Shown: positions 16,257 to 25,110, counted from the first letter of the stretch. The stretch is DNA of 64,000 nt from Clostridia bacterium (GCA_017387685.1 JAFOEU010000010.1:1-64000), one strand, 5' to 3'. Numbers and translations: made by a program. Notes: generated from the letters alone by a model not told the origin.

Positions 16257-17440
16257 TAACTCAATTTTTTGCCGCAAGCGTGAATGTACGGCTTCAGATT
16301 TTCAAGCAATTCATCCTCACTTTCGGATGCGGGAGAATCGCTCCAGAGGCAGTAGCCGCCGCCGAGGACGCGTTCGTCGGGCGCGGTGAGGTTGTTTTCG
16401 GGATTTTCGGGATCAAAGAAATACGCGCTCCAATCGCGCTCGAGGATCTCGGGCGTGGTGCCGTATTTCGCGCCGCCGAAGCCTACGACGTAATAAACGC
16501 AGGGGCTGATGAAATTGTAGACCTTATGTCCGCGGTCGAGGTAGGTACGGACGTTATTTTTGCCGCCGTTCGACTTGACCGACCAATACTGAACGTCGAT
16601 CGATCTGTCAAGCTCGGTCACGCCCTTCCATCCCGTGTCGAAATCGCGGTAGACGTCATCGTTCCACATCAGAATTTTCTCGTAGCCTATCGAGCGCATC
16701 AGCGCGGCGATGTCATTCATATAGAGGATGAAGGCATCGTAAGCCACTGCGTTTTCGTTGCCCGTGAGCTTTTTTGCGTGGGCGTCCCAATGGTCGAGAT
16801 TCTGCCATTTTGAGAGGGTGGAGTCGATCGTTTCGCCGAAGCCGAGAAGCTCGTCGCCGCCGATATCGAATTTTCGGCAGCCGAGAGAGTAGAAGAATTC
16901 TCCATACTCTGCGTAAAGGTTACGGGCAAATTCGACCGCTTCTGCGTTCGAAATGTCGATTCCGCGTGAATACGTGTACTGAGCGGCTTCTTTTTTGATG
17001 CTTGAACCCTGAACGATCGACTTTTTGCCGTCCTTGTGGAAATAATTCGAAATGTCCGAGCCCGTCTGCGCATTGTATTTCTTCACGGAGTAGTTCATAT
17101 GACCGGGGGAGTCGAAGGAGGGGATGACCTCGACACCCTCGCTCTGCGCGAAGCGGACGATGTCAGCCATTTCATCCTGCGTGATGAATTTGCCGTCATT
17201 CTCGGGCATACCGTTTGCCGCACCGTAAACGCAAAGCGAGTGGTCGCCGCCCGCAAGCCAAGGATAGGTCTTCGATTCAAGACGGTGTCCCATATCTTCA
17301 CCGAAATGAATGCTTATCGCATTGAACCCCGCGCTCTTTATTTCAAGAATAAGCCGCTTTATCCACGCGGGGGTGTAGTATTTTCTCGCGCAGTCGAGCA
17401 TAAAAATGCGCTCGGGGACGGTGTAAATTGAAGTTTTCAT
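16256..17440 (-). CDS. glycoside hydrolase family 20-type enzyme (beta-hexosaminidase-like)
   Basis: A 394-residue TIM barrel with the GH20 signature: the catalytic Asp-Glu pair in KFDIGGDELLGFG (about residue 195), IHFGEDMGHRLE earlier, VIPSFDSPGHM in the middle, and Trp-rich sites such as ILMWNDD and GYCLWSD. GH20 uses substrate-assisted cleavage of terminal N-acetylhexosamines. The usual H-x-GGDE reads D-I-GGDE here. No signal peptide and no separate N-terminal domain, so it probably works on imported oligosaccharides. Three bases separate it from the GNAT gene. Confidence 0.85.
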   Translation of the reverse strand: MKTSIYTVPERIFMLDCARKYYTPAWIKRLILEIKSAGFNAISIHFGEDMGHRLESKTYPWLAGGDHSLCVYGAANGMPENDGKFITQDEMADIVRFAQSEGVEVIPSFDSPGHMNYSVKKYNAQTGSDISNYFHKDGKKSIVQGSSIKKEAAQYTYSRGIDISNAEAVEFARNLYAEYGEFFYSLGCRKFDIGGDELLGFGETIDSTLSKWQNLDHWDAHAKKLTGNENAVAYDAFILYMNDIAALMRSIGYEKILMWNDDVYRDFDTGWKGVTELDRSIDVQYWSVKSNGGKNNVRTYLDRGHKVYNFISPCVYYVVGFGGAKYGTTPEILERDWSAYFFDPENPENNLTAPDERVLGGGYCLWSDSPASESEDELLENLKPYIHACGKKLS

Positions 17441-17443
17441 AGT

Positions 17444-17845
17444 TTAAAGCTCCTTCATCAACAAATATTTCTGATTTCCCTTGGGGATATCGGGGAGGAT
17501 GCCGATGACGGTGTAGCCGTGGTTTTTATAGAATTCGGGTGCTTGCCAGCTCATTGTGTCGAGGTGAACGTGGTGGCAGCCGCGCGCTTTTGCCTCTTTT
17601 TCGGCTTCTGTGAGCAGCTTTGAACCGATTCCGCGACCGCGGTGATCCTCGTGAACCCAAAGGATGTCAACGTACATCCAACCCCAATAAGTACCGCCGA
17701 GGATGCCGCCGATGAGGTTTCCGCCCGCGTCATATTCGACAATATTCAGCGGAGTGTGCCCGTCATCGCCGACCTTTTCGCGGTTGAATTCAAACAGAGC
17801 TTCTCTTATCAGTTCGGTTTCCTTTTCGGTGGGATTGTAATTCAT
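17444..17845 (-). CDS. GNAT family N-acetyltransferase
   Basis: A 133-residue protein with the acetyl-CoA binding signature HRGRGIGSKLLTEAE (about residues 73-87) and the C-terminal FYKNHGY motif. It would transfer an acetyl group to an amine of unknown identity. It lies between the CocE-type hydrolase and GH20 with gaps of two and three bases, so all three form one operon; an acetylated amino sugar is a possible, unproven link. Confidence 0.9.
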   Translation of the reverse strand: MNYNPTEKETELIREALFEFNREKVGDDGHTPLNIVEYDAGGNLIGGILGGTYWGWMYVDILWVHEDHRGRGIGSKLLTEAEKEAKARGCHHVHLDTMSWQAPEFYKNHGYTVIGILPDIPKGNQKYLLMKEL

Positions 17846-17847
17846 CG

Positions 17848-19410
17848 TTAATCTCCCAAAAGCAGAGTAATGCTCGACTTATCGCAGATCACGGTATTGT
17901 GCGCGATCTTGGCTGTGGTCTGGAGCGCGAATGGGCCGCGGTTGTTGGTGTGGGGGACGTAGTGGGGGAACGCGGAGGATGAAACGTCTATGCGGAGCTT
18001 TTCGCCCTTTTTGATGACGAAAGCGTGCTCGTCGAAGGAGAAATCCATTTCAATCTCATCACCCGGGACGTAACTCTGCGCGAAATTCGAGATCTGATTG
18101 ATATCGTCGCGCAGACCGTAATATCCCTCCTCCTTGCAGAGGCTTAGGCGGATATAGAAGCAGGTATCCTCGCAATCCGATCGGACGCGCAGCCGAGCCG
18201 TCATTTTGCCCTTGACGAAGGTATCCTCATCGAATTCGGGCGTGAAGAAGGAGAGAACGTCGGGTTGTATCTTCGGCTTGTATTGCCACGCGTTGCCGCC
18301 GAAGTTTGCCGAAAGTCCGCCCTTGAATTTCGCGGGGGCGTAGGGATTGTATGTATATGTCTTTTCGCCCTCGCCGAGAGGGAAGGTGATCGACTTTTCG
18401 GGCGATTTGAAGTCGTCTGTCAGCCATTCGTTGCCGAAAAGCTTGTAATAAGTGACCTTTCCGCGCTCAAGGGGCGCATCGTCCTTGCCTCTGACAGAGT
18501 CGATCCAGCGGAGATATATGTCGTTGAGGACGGCTTCGCCCGAGGGCGCGTCATCGAAAACTATCGGTTGATCGCCCTTTTTGTTGTTGCCGTGATCGTA
18601 GGGATGGACGAGCAGGGCGCATTTCGCCTTCGTTTCGGGCGCGATGGCGTTCCACATATCAAACATACCGCCCGTGTAGATATCGTAAAATCCCGTGACG
18701 ACGAGGATCGGAATGTTCGCGTTTGTCAGCGCACCTCGCGAATCGCATCCGCCCGCGCGGGTGTTCCAGAAATCATCGTTTCGGTCGGGGTGGAGAAGAA
18801 TATCGTCAAAGCTCGGAACACTCTCGCCGAAAACGGTCTTGGAAAAGTCGATCAAGGGGAGCATATTGTAGGTCTCGGGCTTGTAAGCCTTCTCGCGGAT
18901 GCTCTTGTGCTTGTACATTCCGACGTACCAGCCGCCGTGGAGTCCCATTTTGTAAAATCCGTTGCGGTAGTTGCAGTTGTAGCGCTCGGAGTCCTGAACG
19001 GCAAGGACAGCACCCTTGATGTCGCTCGCAAAGGGCGCTGTGACCTGATGAACGGTCGATTTGTAGCTGTTGCCGACGAGGTAGAGCTCGCCGTTGTAGA
19101 AGGACTGACGGCGCACCCAATCCTGCAGGAAAAGTCCGTCCTCGCGCTCGTTTATGTAGGGAATACAGTCGCCCGAGCTCTTGCCCCTGCCGCGGCAATG
19201 CTGATAAACGACGGCGTAGCCGTGCGAGAGCCAAGCCTCAACGCTCGCGGCAAAGGCATCGACGATCTCGTCCTCGGGAGAATTTTCAACCGCGTCAACG
19301 TAAGGATCACGCCTGATAACAGTCGGAAACTTCCCCGATTCCTCGGGAAGACAGATGACGGTGAAAAGATCTGCGGAGTTGAAATTTAGGTATTCGTAAT
19401 AGTTTTTCAT
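17848..19410 (-). CDS. CocE/NonD (peptidase S15) family hydrolase
   Basis: A 520-residue alpha/beta hydrolase with the X-Pro dipeptidyl-peptidase layout: N-terminal catalytic domain with DPY and CRGRGKSSG, the nucleophile in GNSYKST (about residue 114), the GFYDIYTGG region, the late His in HPYDHG (about 270), and a C-terminal jelly-roll ending in PHTNNRG. The nucleophile elbow reads G-N-S-Y-K where the family usually has G-x-S-Y-x-G, so the second Gly is missing. First gene of the CocE-GNAT-GH20 operon. Acyl or peptide substrates are possible. Confidence 0.85.
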   Translation of the reverse strand: MKNYYEYLNFNSADLFTVICLPEESGKFPTVIRRDPYVDAVENSPEDEIVDAFAASVEAWLSHGYAVVYQHCRGRGKSSGDCIPYINEREDGLFLQDWVRRQSFYNGELYLVGNSYKSTVHQVTAPFASDIKGAVLAVQDSERYNCNYRNGFYKMGLHGGWYVGMYKHKSIREKAYKPETYNMLPLIDFSKTVFGESVPSFDDILLHPDRNDDFWNTRAGGCDSRGALTNANIPILVVTGFYDIYTGGMFDMWNAIAPETKAKCALLVHPYDHGNNKKGDQPIVFDDAPSGEAVLNDIYLRWIDSVRGKDDAPLERGKVTYYKLFGNEWLTDDFKSPEKSITFPLGEGEKTYTYNPYAPAKFKGGLSANFGGNAWQYKPKIQPDVLSFFTPEFDEDTFVKGKMTARLRVRSDCEDTCFYIRLSLCKEEGYYGLRDDINQISNFAQSYVPGDEIEMDFSFDEHAFVIKKGEKLRIDVSSSAFPHYVPHTNNRGPFALQTTAKIAHNTVICDKSSITLLLGD

Positions 19411-19438
19411 AATAATACCGCCTTTTTGTTATGGGTTT

Positions 19439-19467
19439 ATTATAGCATAAAACGGGGGATTTTTCAA
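19439..19467 (-). promoter_or_regulatory. promoter of the CocE-GNAT-GH20 operon
   Basis: TTGAAA (19462-19467), 17-bp spacer, TATAAT (19439-19444) on the minus strand. Confidence 0.84.
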
Positions 19468-19521
19468 TGGTGTAGTAAAAATTAACCTTTATGAGTAAAT
19501 ATAGTATGTTATAGAATTTAA

Positions 19522-19553
19522 ATAAAAAATCAGCCACCGTTTGAGTGGCTGAT
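19522..19553 (-). terminator. terminator of the zinc-ribbon operon
   Basis: Stem ATCAGCCAC/GTGGCTGAT followed on the minus strand by TTTTTTATT. Confidence 0.85.
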
Positions 19554-19564
19554 CTTTATGAATT

Positions 19565-19774
19565 TTAGTAATAATTATATTGTGCGATTGCTATCAATAT
19601 TGCAGCAACAATGATGGCAATTCCTCCGAGGATCGATAAAATAGACAGCGTTAACTGCTTTGAATTTTGCTTTTGTTCCTGAGGAGAGATGATTTTTACT
19701 ATTGTGTGACCGCATTTGGGGCACATAACCGCTTCATCAAGCAATTGATTTCCGCATTTTTCGCAGTACTTCAT
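19565..19774 (-). CDS. zinc-ribbon protein with one membrane helix
   Basis: A 69-residue protein. The N-terminal zinc ribbon has CEKCG and CPKCG (about residues 4-8 and 18-22); a C-terminal hydrophobic helix (about 41-65) would anchor it. The same layout, with the shared wording KYC-KCG--L-DEAV-CP-CG, recurs at 20764, so the two are paralogues at either end of one operon. Function unknown. Confidence 0.75.
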   Translation of the reverse strand: MKYCEKCGNQLLDEAVMCPKCGHTIVKIISPQEQKQNSKQLTLSILSILGGIAIIVAAILIAIAQYNYY

Positions 19775-19826
19775 TTTTTACTCTTGATATATTATGAATT
19801 TTGGTGTGATTTTGAAACGTGCGTAA

Positions 19827-20300
19827 TTAATCACATTTGTATTGTTTGTAACATTCAATGATTAACATAGCTGCTAATATTGCTATTTGTACATAACCCA
19901 ATAATTCCATGGAAGTAGCGCCATAACGTGTTTGTCCGTTGGTTTCCCACGAATTTTTATATTCGCTGGCGCAAATGACCATTATTAAGTTTAATACGAA
20001 AGAAATTGCAGGTATCGCAATAAGTGCCTTTTTACCCTCAAATTTTTTCTCATCGAACAATGAATAAATACAATAAATTATCATTAATGCGGTAACAATG
20101 TTAAAAATCCAATATACTACCGGACCGGGTGCTACTTCTTGAACAACCATTAGGTTTTGTAAACTAATAGAGTGTTGCGATATATTTTCGGGTTTGGGTA
20201 AATAGATAAATACTGACCTTGTAAACATGCTATCCATAAAAGGAAACAAAATCGCAAGTAATGACAAGAAGATTTCTATAATAGATAATTTCTTTTTCAT
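19827..20300 (-). CDS. membrane protein of unknown function
   Basis: A 157-residue protein with about four hydrophobic helices (starting KLSIIEIFLSLLAILFPFMD; others near residues 75-95, 103-123 and 136-152). No family recognised. The ATG at 20300 follows GAGG at good distance; an in-frame GTG at 20315 would overlap the upstream gene. It lies between a lipoprotein and a zinc-ribbon protein in an operon controlled by the Xre sites at 21067-21107. Confidence 0.6.
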   Translation of the reverse strand: MKKKLSIIEIFLSLLAILFPFMDSMFTRSVFIYLPKPENISQHSISLQNLMVVQEVAPGPVVYWIFNIVTALMIIYCIYSLFDEKKFEGKKALIAIPAISFVLNLIMVICASEYKNSWETNGQTRYGATSMELLGYVQIAILAAMLIIECYKQYKCD

Positions 20301-20311
20301 AACTAATTGCC

Positions 20312-20740
20312 TCACTTATATACTTTTATGTCATCCAATTTGATGTTGGAATATGAAAAACTATTTTGGTTTGAGTCGTAATTGGCAACCACTGAAAAAT
20401 CTTGCACCATAGTGAGACCACTTTTTTCATTCATAGTAGAAGTGCCGGAAATATTCCATTGATTTGCGCCCGATTGTTGAATATTGGATATAGTTATGGT
20501 TGGCAGGTCACCATACATGCCAACTTGTTTGTACCAATCATCCATATAGCTGCTCATCATAGGTATGACATCGCCTTTTACTTTGTCTTTCCAATATGTC
20601 GCGGAAGTGGTTTCTTCGATTTTTGTATTGTTAATGACGTTCGAGTTGCTTGGAGTGTGTATAGTGCTTGACTGAGTATCACATGAACTTAAAGAAAATG
20701 CAAAGGCGAAAAACAATAGTAATGTTATAATTCTTTTCAT
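20312..20740 (-). CDS. small lipoprotein of unknown function
   Basis: A 142-residue protein with a signal peptide and lipobox LSSC (Cys about residue 20), a Ser/Thr/Asn-rich linker and a compact C-terminal domain (YWKDKVKGDVIPMMSSYMDD...). No family recognised. It lies downstream of the zinc-ribbon gene at 20764 in the Xre-controlled operon. Local sequence is more AT-rich than the neighbouring hydrolase genes, which fits an acquired island. Confidence 0.7.
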   Translation of the reverse strand: MKRIITLLLFFAFAFSLSSCDTQSSTIHTPSNSNVINNTKIEETTSATYWKDKVKGDVIPMMSSYMDDWYKQVGMYGDLPTITISNIQQSGANQWNISGTSTMNEKSGLTMVQDFSVVANYDSNQNSFSYSNIKLDDIKVYK

Positions 20741-20763
20741 TTTTATGCATCCTTACTGTCAAT

Positions 20764-21048
20764 TTACATGCTTGCTAACATAATGACAAAGTAAATTGCC
20801 CAAGACACGATGGCTGTGATTCCGCAAGCTTTAGCCTTTTTAGGTGTTTCCTTGTGTTTGACAGGCCAATAAATGAATCCGAACAAGGGTATAAGGGCTG
20901 CTACAATGCAAAGTCCAATGCTGACCTCGTCATTTGCGGGGATTACAGCCTTGGGGGCGGTCGCAGGGGGAGCAACGGCACATCCGCAATTAGGGCAAAT
21001 TACAGCTTCGTCAAAAAGTTCTTTTCCGCATTTAGTACAATACTTCAT
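20764..21048 (-). CDS. zinc-ribbon protein with membrane helices
   Basis: A 94-residue protein: zinc ribbon CTKCG/CPNCG (about residues 4-22), a Pro/Ala linker, and two hydrophobic helices (about 44-60 and 74-92). The ATG at 21048 follows AAAGGAGAT. It is the first gene after the operator-bearing promoter and a paralogue of the protein at 19565. The zinc ribbon plus membrane layout is common in Bacillota proteins of unknown role. Confidence 0.75.
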   Translation of the reverse strand: MKYCTKCGKELFDEAVICPNCGCAVAPPATAPKAVIPANDEVSIGLCIVAALIPLFGFIYWPVKHKETPKKAKACGITAIVSWAIYFVIMLASM

Positions 21049-21066
21049 TATAAATCTCCTTTCAAA

Positions 21067-21107
21067 TATACCAAATTGGGATATATTTATTATACCAAAA
21101 TGGTATA
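21067..21107. promoter_or_regulatory. twin operators of the Xre regulator
   Basis: Two 17-bp near-palindromes sharing TATACCAAA: TATACCAAATTGGGATA (21067-21083) and the perfect dyad TATACCAAAATGGTATA (21091-21107), 24 bp apart. Site 2 fills the spacer of the minus-strand promoter; site 1 lies just downstream of its -10. Confidence 0.75.
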
Positions 21108-21117
21108 ATAATGTCAA
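21089..21117 (-). promoter_or_regulatory. promoter of the zinc-ribbon/lipoprotein operon
   Basis: TTGACA (21112-21117), 17-bp spacer, TATAAT (21089-21094) on the minus strand, overlapped by the operators. Confidence 0.85.
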
Positions 21118-21144
21118 GGTCTTTTGTGAAAAAAGGAGAGGAAA

Positions 21145-21351
21145 ATGGAATTTCGGCTCAAAGAATTGCGAAAAAGCAGGAATATATCGCAGTTGAAGCT
21201 TGCGCTTGATCTGAATATGAACCAAAATACCATATCGCGCTACGAAACCCTTGAGCGTGAGGCGGATTATGAAACTCTTATTCGCTTTGCGGATTATTTT
21301 GACGTTTCGCTTGATTATTTGCTCGGTAGGGTGGATGAAGATAAAAAATAA
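21145..21351 (+). CDS. Xre-family helix-turn-helix repressor
   Basis: A 68-residue protein that is almost only a Cro/C1-type HTH: LKELRKSRNISQLKLALDLN (about residues 5-24) and QNTISRYE (recognition helix), ending FDVSLDYLLGRVDEDKK. AAAGGAGAGG precedes the ATG. It is divergent from the zinc-ribbon operon, with two matching palindromes in the shared region, so it most likely represses that operon and perhaps itself. Confidence 0.9.
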   Translation: MEFRLKELRKSRNISQLKLALDLNMNQNTISRYETLEREADYETLIRFADYFDVSLDYLLGRVDEDKK

Positions 21352-21390
21352 GGCTTTTTATGACCGTAAGATCGTAAAAAGCCTTATTTT
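21347..21390. terminator. bidirectional terminator
   Basis: Stem AATAAGGCTTTTTA/TAAAAAGCCTTATT between the convergent xre and URO-D-like genes. Confidence 0.88.
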
Positions 21391-21391
21391 G

Positions 21392-22465
21392 TTATTTAGA
21401 CCACTTAATAATATTCTCAAACATTCTCTCGGCGGCTTCGGGGGATGAGAAACGGTTGCCGCTCAGGTAAACGCCCGTCGGATCGACGGTCTTGCAGAAT
21501 TTCTCAATCTTATCTTCAAGCTTTTCATCGAGTGCCCAAAGGAGGATGAGATTCTTACCCTTGTCCTGAATCTTTTTATAAATATCGAACCATTTTTCGT
21601 CGCAAAGCGGCTCCTTGCCCGCGCCGGGATTCCATTGGATTCCGCTGAGGCCGGGAATGTCGAGGATCATATCGAGGTGCGGAAGCTCGCCCTGACCGTC
21701 GAGATGATAGACGGGACGCTCAATATAGGAAGCCTGATCGAGAAGCTCGGGGAGCACAAAGTGCTCAAACTGCGTGGGCGAGATCATATAGCAGAAGTCG
21801 CACTGCATCGGATACCACGGCTTTTCGGACGGGATGTTCATCCAGGTGATGAAGGGAAGATTCTGCTTTCGGATGAAATCAACCTGCTTTTCGTAGGCAA
21901 CGCGCCACTCGAGGCGGACCTCCTTGGTAAAATCATATACCTCGTCGGGGTAGTCGTAAAGATCGTAGAGCAGATTTTCGGTGCCGCGGAGCGATGCGAC
22001 AATATCCATAATGCCGCCAAGGTCGGTGATCGAGAAGCAGACCTCGGGGTCTTTTGCAAAACGCTCCTGCATTTTCGTAATGTGCTGCCACATTTCGCTC
22101 TGTTCATCAAATTTCACGGCGGGAGGACTTTCCCAATCGGTTATGATCTGCGGTTTATCGAACCATATCGTTTGCTTGGCAAGCTGAAATCCACCGCCGA
22201 GGCAGGCGGAAAGGCAGCCGGGACCAAGGTTGGTGAAGTATCCGGGGATTCCCTCGGCGAGATAGACCGAGTTTTCGTCCCGTCTCTTGAAGGCGGCGTA
22301 GTTGTATTCGGGATCGAGCCATTGTTCCTCAAGCGTAGCGGGCGCGCGGTAGGGAACTGCTCCCGTCTTAGTGTACGCGATATTGAGGATCGGTCGTTCC
22401 GTGTTCTTGCGCTCCCAGAACTTTTCGTATTCCTCGAGTACTGATGCATATTTCTGCTTGAACAT
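21392..22465 (-). CDS. uroporphyrinogen decarboxylase-like (URO-D superfamily) protein
   Basis: A 357-residue protein resembling the URO-D/cobalamin-dependent methyltransferase fold: YHLDGQGELPHLDMILDIPG (about residues 254-273) and GIQWNPGAG are the features I recognise. No haem genes surround it, so true URO-D activity is doubtful; many such proteins in gut Clostridia act in methyl transfer or are uncharacterised. Cytoplasmic, monocistronic with its own promoter. Confidence 0.75.
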   Translation of the reverse strand: MFKQKYASVLEEYEKFWERKNTERPILNIAYTKTGAVPYRAPATLEEQWLDPEYNYAAFKRRDENSVYLAEGIPGYFTNLGPGCLSACLGGGFQLAKQTIWFDKPQIITDWESPPAVKFDEQSEMWQHITKMQERFAKDPEVCFSITDLGGIMDIVASLRGTENLLYDLYDYPDEVYDFTKEVRLEWRVAYEKQVDFIRKQNLPFITWMNIPSEKPWYPMQCDFCYMISPTQFEHFVLPELLDQASYIERPVYHLDGQGELPHLDMILDIPGLSGIQWNPGAGKEPLCDEKWFDIYKKIQDKGKNLILLWALDEKLEDKIEKFCKTVDPTGVYLSGNRFSSPEAAERMFENIIKWSK

Positions 22466-22496
22466 AACTGTCGCCTTTCTGTTTTAAGGATATTAC

Positions 22497-22525
22497 ATTA
22501 TACCATAAATTCGCGCGTGTTGCAA
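22497..22525 (-). promoter_or_regulatory. promoter of the URO-D-like gene
   Basis: TTGCAA (22520-22525), 17-bp spacer, TATAAT (22497-22502) on the minus strand. Confidence 0.82.
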
Positions 22526-22563
22526 TAAATAATCGAAAAATTCTCCAAAAGCAGGAAAAAACA

Positions 22564-22592
22564 TTGACTTTGATTTGTGAATATGTTATAAT
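22564..22592 (+). promoter_or_regulatory. promoter of the esterase/beta-helix lipoprotein
   Basis: TTGACT (22564-22569), 17-bp spacer, TATAAT (22587-22592). Confidence 0.85.
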
Positions 22593-22622
22593 AAATCTAA
22601 CCACAAAAAGGAGGACTTCATT

Positions 22623-24968
22623 ATGAAAAAGTCTATGCTTATCCGCATTCTCTCGTGCGTTATGGCGATGTGTATGCTTTCGGGCATTATGACCGCTTGT
22701 AACGACACCCCCGAAAATCCCGAGACTACTGCTCCCGCAGATCCCACCTCGGCTCCCGAGACGACCGTTGCTCCCGAGACCACCGAGGCACCTCTCGTTC
22801 TCACCGAACAGACAGTAGCTCTTAATAAGAACACCAAGGGCATCAAGATCCTCGGCGTTCGTAACCTCGCATCCGATACCGCGATCAACGCCGACTGGAG
22901 CGCATCGGGTATCGAATTTATCGCAACCTGTGAGGGCGATATGACCTTCGCGGTCGAGACCAACGATAAGGGCGCGTATTTCCGCGCTTACATCGACGGC
23001 GAGCCCTATATGAACGGTGAAACTCCTTACTTTGATATCACCGGCAAGGGTGAGATCACTCTCAAGGATATCCCGAAGGGCACTCACACCATCCGCGTGA
23101 TCAAGGTCACCGGTTATACTCTTGCATTCGCGGCGTTCACCTCCGTCAAGCTCACGGGTATCATCGCAGAAGAAGCACCCAAGGACAAGGAGCTTTACAT
23201 CGAGTTCGTCGGCGACAGTATCACCTGCGCTTGGGGTACTATCGGAACATTTGACGGTAAGTACACCTCTCAGGACGCTACCCTCGGCTACTCCTACCTC
23301 GTTGCAGAGGAGCTTGATGCAGATTACTCCTTCACCGCTCTTTCGGGTCAGGGCATCTGCTGCGGTACTCCCGGCGTTCCCCTCGGCTACCGCTACGCTT
23401 GCTACGGCAAGGATGCAAAGACCGAATATGATTTCGCGCGCAAGGCAAACCTCATCGTTGTCAATATCGGTACAAATGACGAGACCAAGGCTATCGATCA
23501 GACTCAGTTCAAGAACGATTTCAAGGCTTGGGTTGAGTACGCCAAGGAAAAGAACGGTGCAGACTGCAAGTTCCTCGCCGTTACCAATATGAAGAACGGC
23601 TCGTATCGCTCAATTATCGAAAAGGTCTTTGAGGAGCTTGGCGGCGAGGCAGCGGGCTACTATACATATAAGGCAGACCGTTCCCGCAACGCTACCGCCT
23701 CCTATCACCCCAGCATTGAGGAGCACGCGGCATACGTTCCCGCTATCGTTGACCTTTGCAAGAAGATCCTTGCTACTCCCATCACCTCCACTCCCGGCAC
23801 AACCGACCCCGTTACTCCCGGCGTTGACGTAAGCGGTGCAATCGACCTTCCCGCAAACACCGTTGTTGTAGACGATGACTGCGACAAGGACGGCGACGTT
23901 ATAGTATTCACCTTCGGCGGCGTTAAGTATAAGGCAACCGTTGGTAAGGATGCGTTCTACTCGCCCATGGATGCACAGAATGCAGTTACCGCGGGCGGAA
24001 CTATCTTCTTCATGCCCGGCTACTATATGGAGAACTTCCAGGTTCAGAAGGACCTTACCCTCCTCGGCCCGAAGGCAGGTGTCAGCCCCAACGTAAAGGG
24101 CGCAAATAAGACCGATGACTGGACTCTCAATCCCGAGAGAAGCAATGAAGATAACGAGGCTGTCTTGATGTCCAACCTCGGTCTCGGCGTATGGAACGCT
24201 ACCGTATATTCCGACTGTCATAAGATCGTTATGGACGGCTTCAAGTTCTCTCAGAATTTCCTCCTCCGTCAGAACACCGGTAACGAGGGCGAGGTCGAGA
24301 TCGAAATGAAGAATATTCTGATCAGCGGCAGCTCCATCACCAACAACATCCTCTTCTTCTTCCCCTACTATCCTAACGATGCGACCAATCCCGACCTCTA
24401 TAAGAGACATCTTAAGATGGAAAACGTCCGTGTTGAGGGCGTGACCGCACAGTATCTTTTCAGAATGGGATTTGAAACTCTTGAGATCTCGGGTCTTTAT
24501 ATGGATTCCAAGTGTACCAAGGGCGTTGTTGAAAAGTTTGCTACTGCCGCAGGTGTTGGCACTGATAAGTACGTTATCAAGGACAGTATGTTCAGAAACA
24601 CCAATACCACGATATTCTCCATCAATCTCAGAAATGATCTTGCCGCTCCCAACTGGCGTCTTAATCACTTCGGCGTTGATAAGAAGCAGATCGATATCGA
24701 GATCAGCGGCTGTGTATTCTACGGTGCGGATCTTCCCTCCGAGCACGATCCTTGGATCAAGATCAACCGCGACAGCGCGGCGGCTATCGTCCGTATCAAG
24801 GATAACGTATTCGTAAGCAATAACACCGGATCGGTCATCGTCACCGACGAGGGCTCCGTTGAGGGCGAATACTTCTTCGCAACCGAGATCAGCGGCAACG
24901 AAGTCATCGGATGCGCAGATCCCTACAAGTTTGTTGCGGCAAAGGACGCGGCACTCTTTCTTAATTAA
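22623..24968 (+). CDS. lipoprotein: CE2-like SGNH esterase fused to a beta-helix domain
   Basis: A 781-residue lipoprotein: lipobox MTAC (Cys about residue 26), a Thr/Pro/Glu linker, a beta-sandwich (about 60-185), an SGNH esterase (about 190-390) and a C-terminal part (about 420-780) resembling a right-handed beta-helix. Esterase motifs: FVGDSITCAWG (nucleophile Ser), ALSGQGICCG, NIGTNDE and the late D/H region ATASYHPSIEEHAAY. Sandwich plus SGNH is the layout of carbohydrate esterase family 2 (acetylxylan or mannan esterases). The beta-helix part (GGTIFFMPGYYMENFQVQKD and repeated I-I-G-strand turns) resembles pectate-lyase-fold proteins, suggesting action on acetylated plant polysaccharide. 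AAGGAGG precedes the ATG. Confidence 0.82.
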   Translation: MKKSMLIRILSCVMAMCMLSGIMTACNDTPENPETTAPADPTSAPETTVAPETTEAPLVLTEQTVALNKNTKGIKILGVRNLASDTAINADWSASGIEFIATCEGDMTFAVETNDKGAYFRAYIDGEPYMNGETPYFDITGKGEITLKDIPKGTHTIRVIKVTGYTLAFAAFTSVKLTGIIAEEAPKDKELYIEFVGDSITCAWGTIGTFDGKYTSQDATLGYSYLVAEELDADYSFTALSGQGICCGTPGVPLGYRYACYGKDAKTEYDFARKANLIVVNIGTNDETKAIDQTQFKNDFKAWVEYAKEKNGADCKFLAVTNMKNGSYRSIIEKVFEELGGEAAGYYTYKADRSRNATASYHPSIEEHAAYVPAIVDLCKKILATPITSTPGTTDPVTPGVDVSGAIDLPANTVVVDDDCDKDGDVIVFTFGGVKYKATVGKDAFYSPMDAQNAVTAGGTIFFMPGYYMENFQVQKDLTLLGPKAGVSPNVKGANKTDDWTLNPERSNEDNEAVLMSNLGLGVWNATVYSDCHKIVMDGFKFSQNFLLRQNTGNEGEVEIEMKNILISGSSITNNILFFFPYYPNDATNPDLYKRHLKMENVRVEGVTAQYLFRMGFETLEISGLYMDSKCTKGVVEKFATAAGVGTDKYVIKDSMFRNTNTTIFSINLRNDLAAPNWRLNHFGVDKKQIDIEISGCVFYGADLPSEHDPWIKINRDSAAAIVRIKDNVFVSNNTGSVIVTDEGSVEGEYFFATEISGNEVIGCADPYKFVAAKDAALFLN

Positions 24969-24978
24969 TTGAATAATT

Positions 24979-25018
24979 ATCCCCGATCGGATGCGCGGCA
25001 TTCGGTCGGGGATTTGCT
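24979..25018 (+). terminator. probable terminator
   Basis: Imperfect hairpin closed by ATCCCCGA/TCGGGGAT followed by TTTG. Confidence 0.65.
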
Positions 25019-25048
25019 TGTGTGATAAGTAAATTATTGCCCAAAAAC

Positions 25049-25077
25049 TTGACTTTGCCGTTTATTCGTGCTATACT
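25049..25077 (+). promoter_or_regulatory. promoter of the MATE-epimerase-cupin unit
   Basis: TTGACT (25049-25054), 17-bp spacer, TATACT (25072-25077). Confidence 0.82.
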
Positions 25078-25110
25078 TATTACATTATTATATTAACGGA
25101 GAATAAAAAA

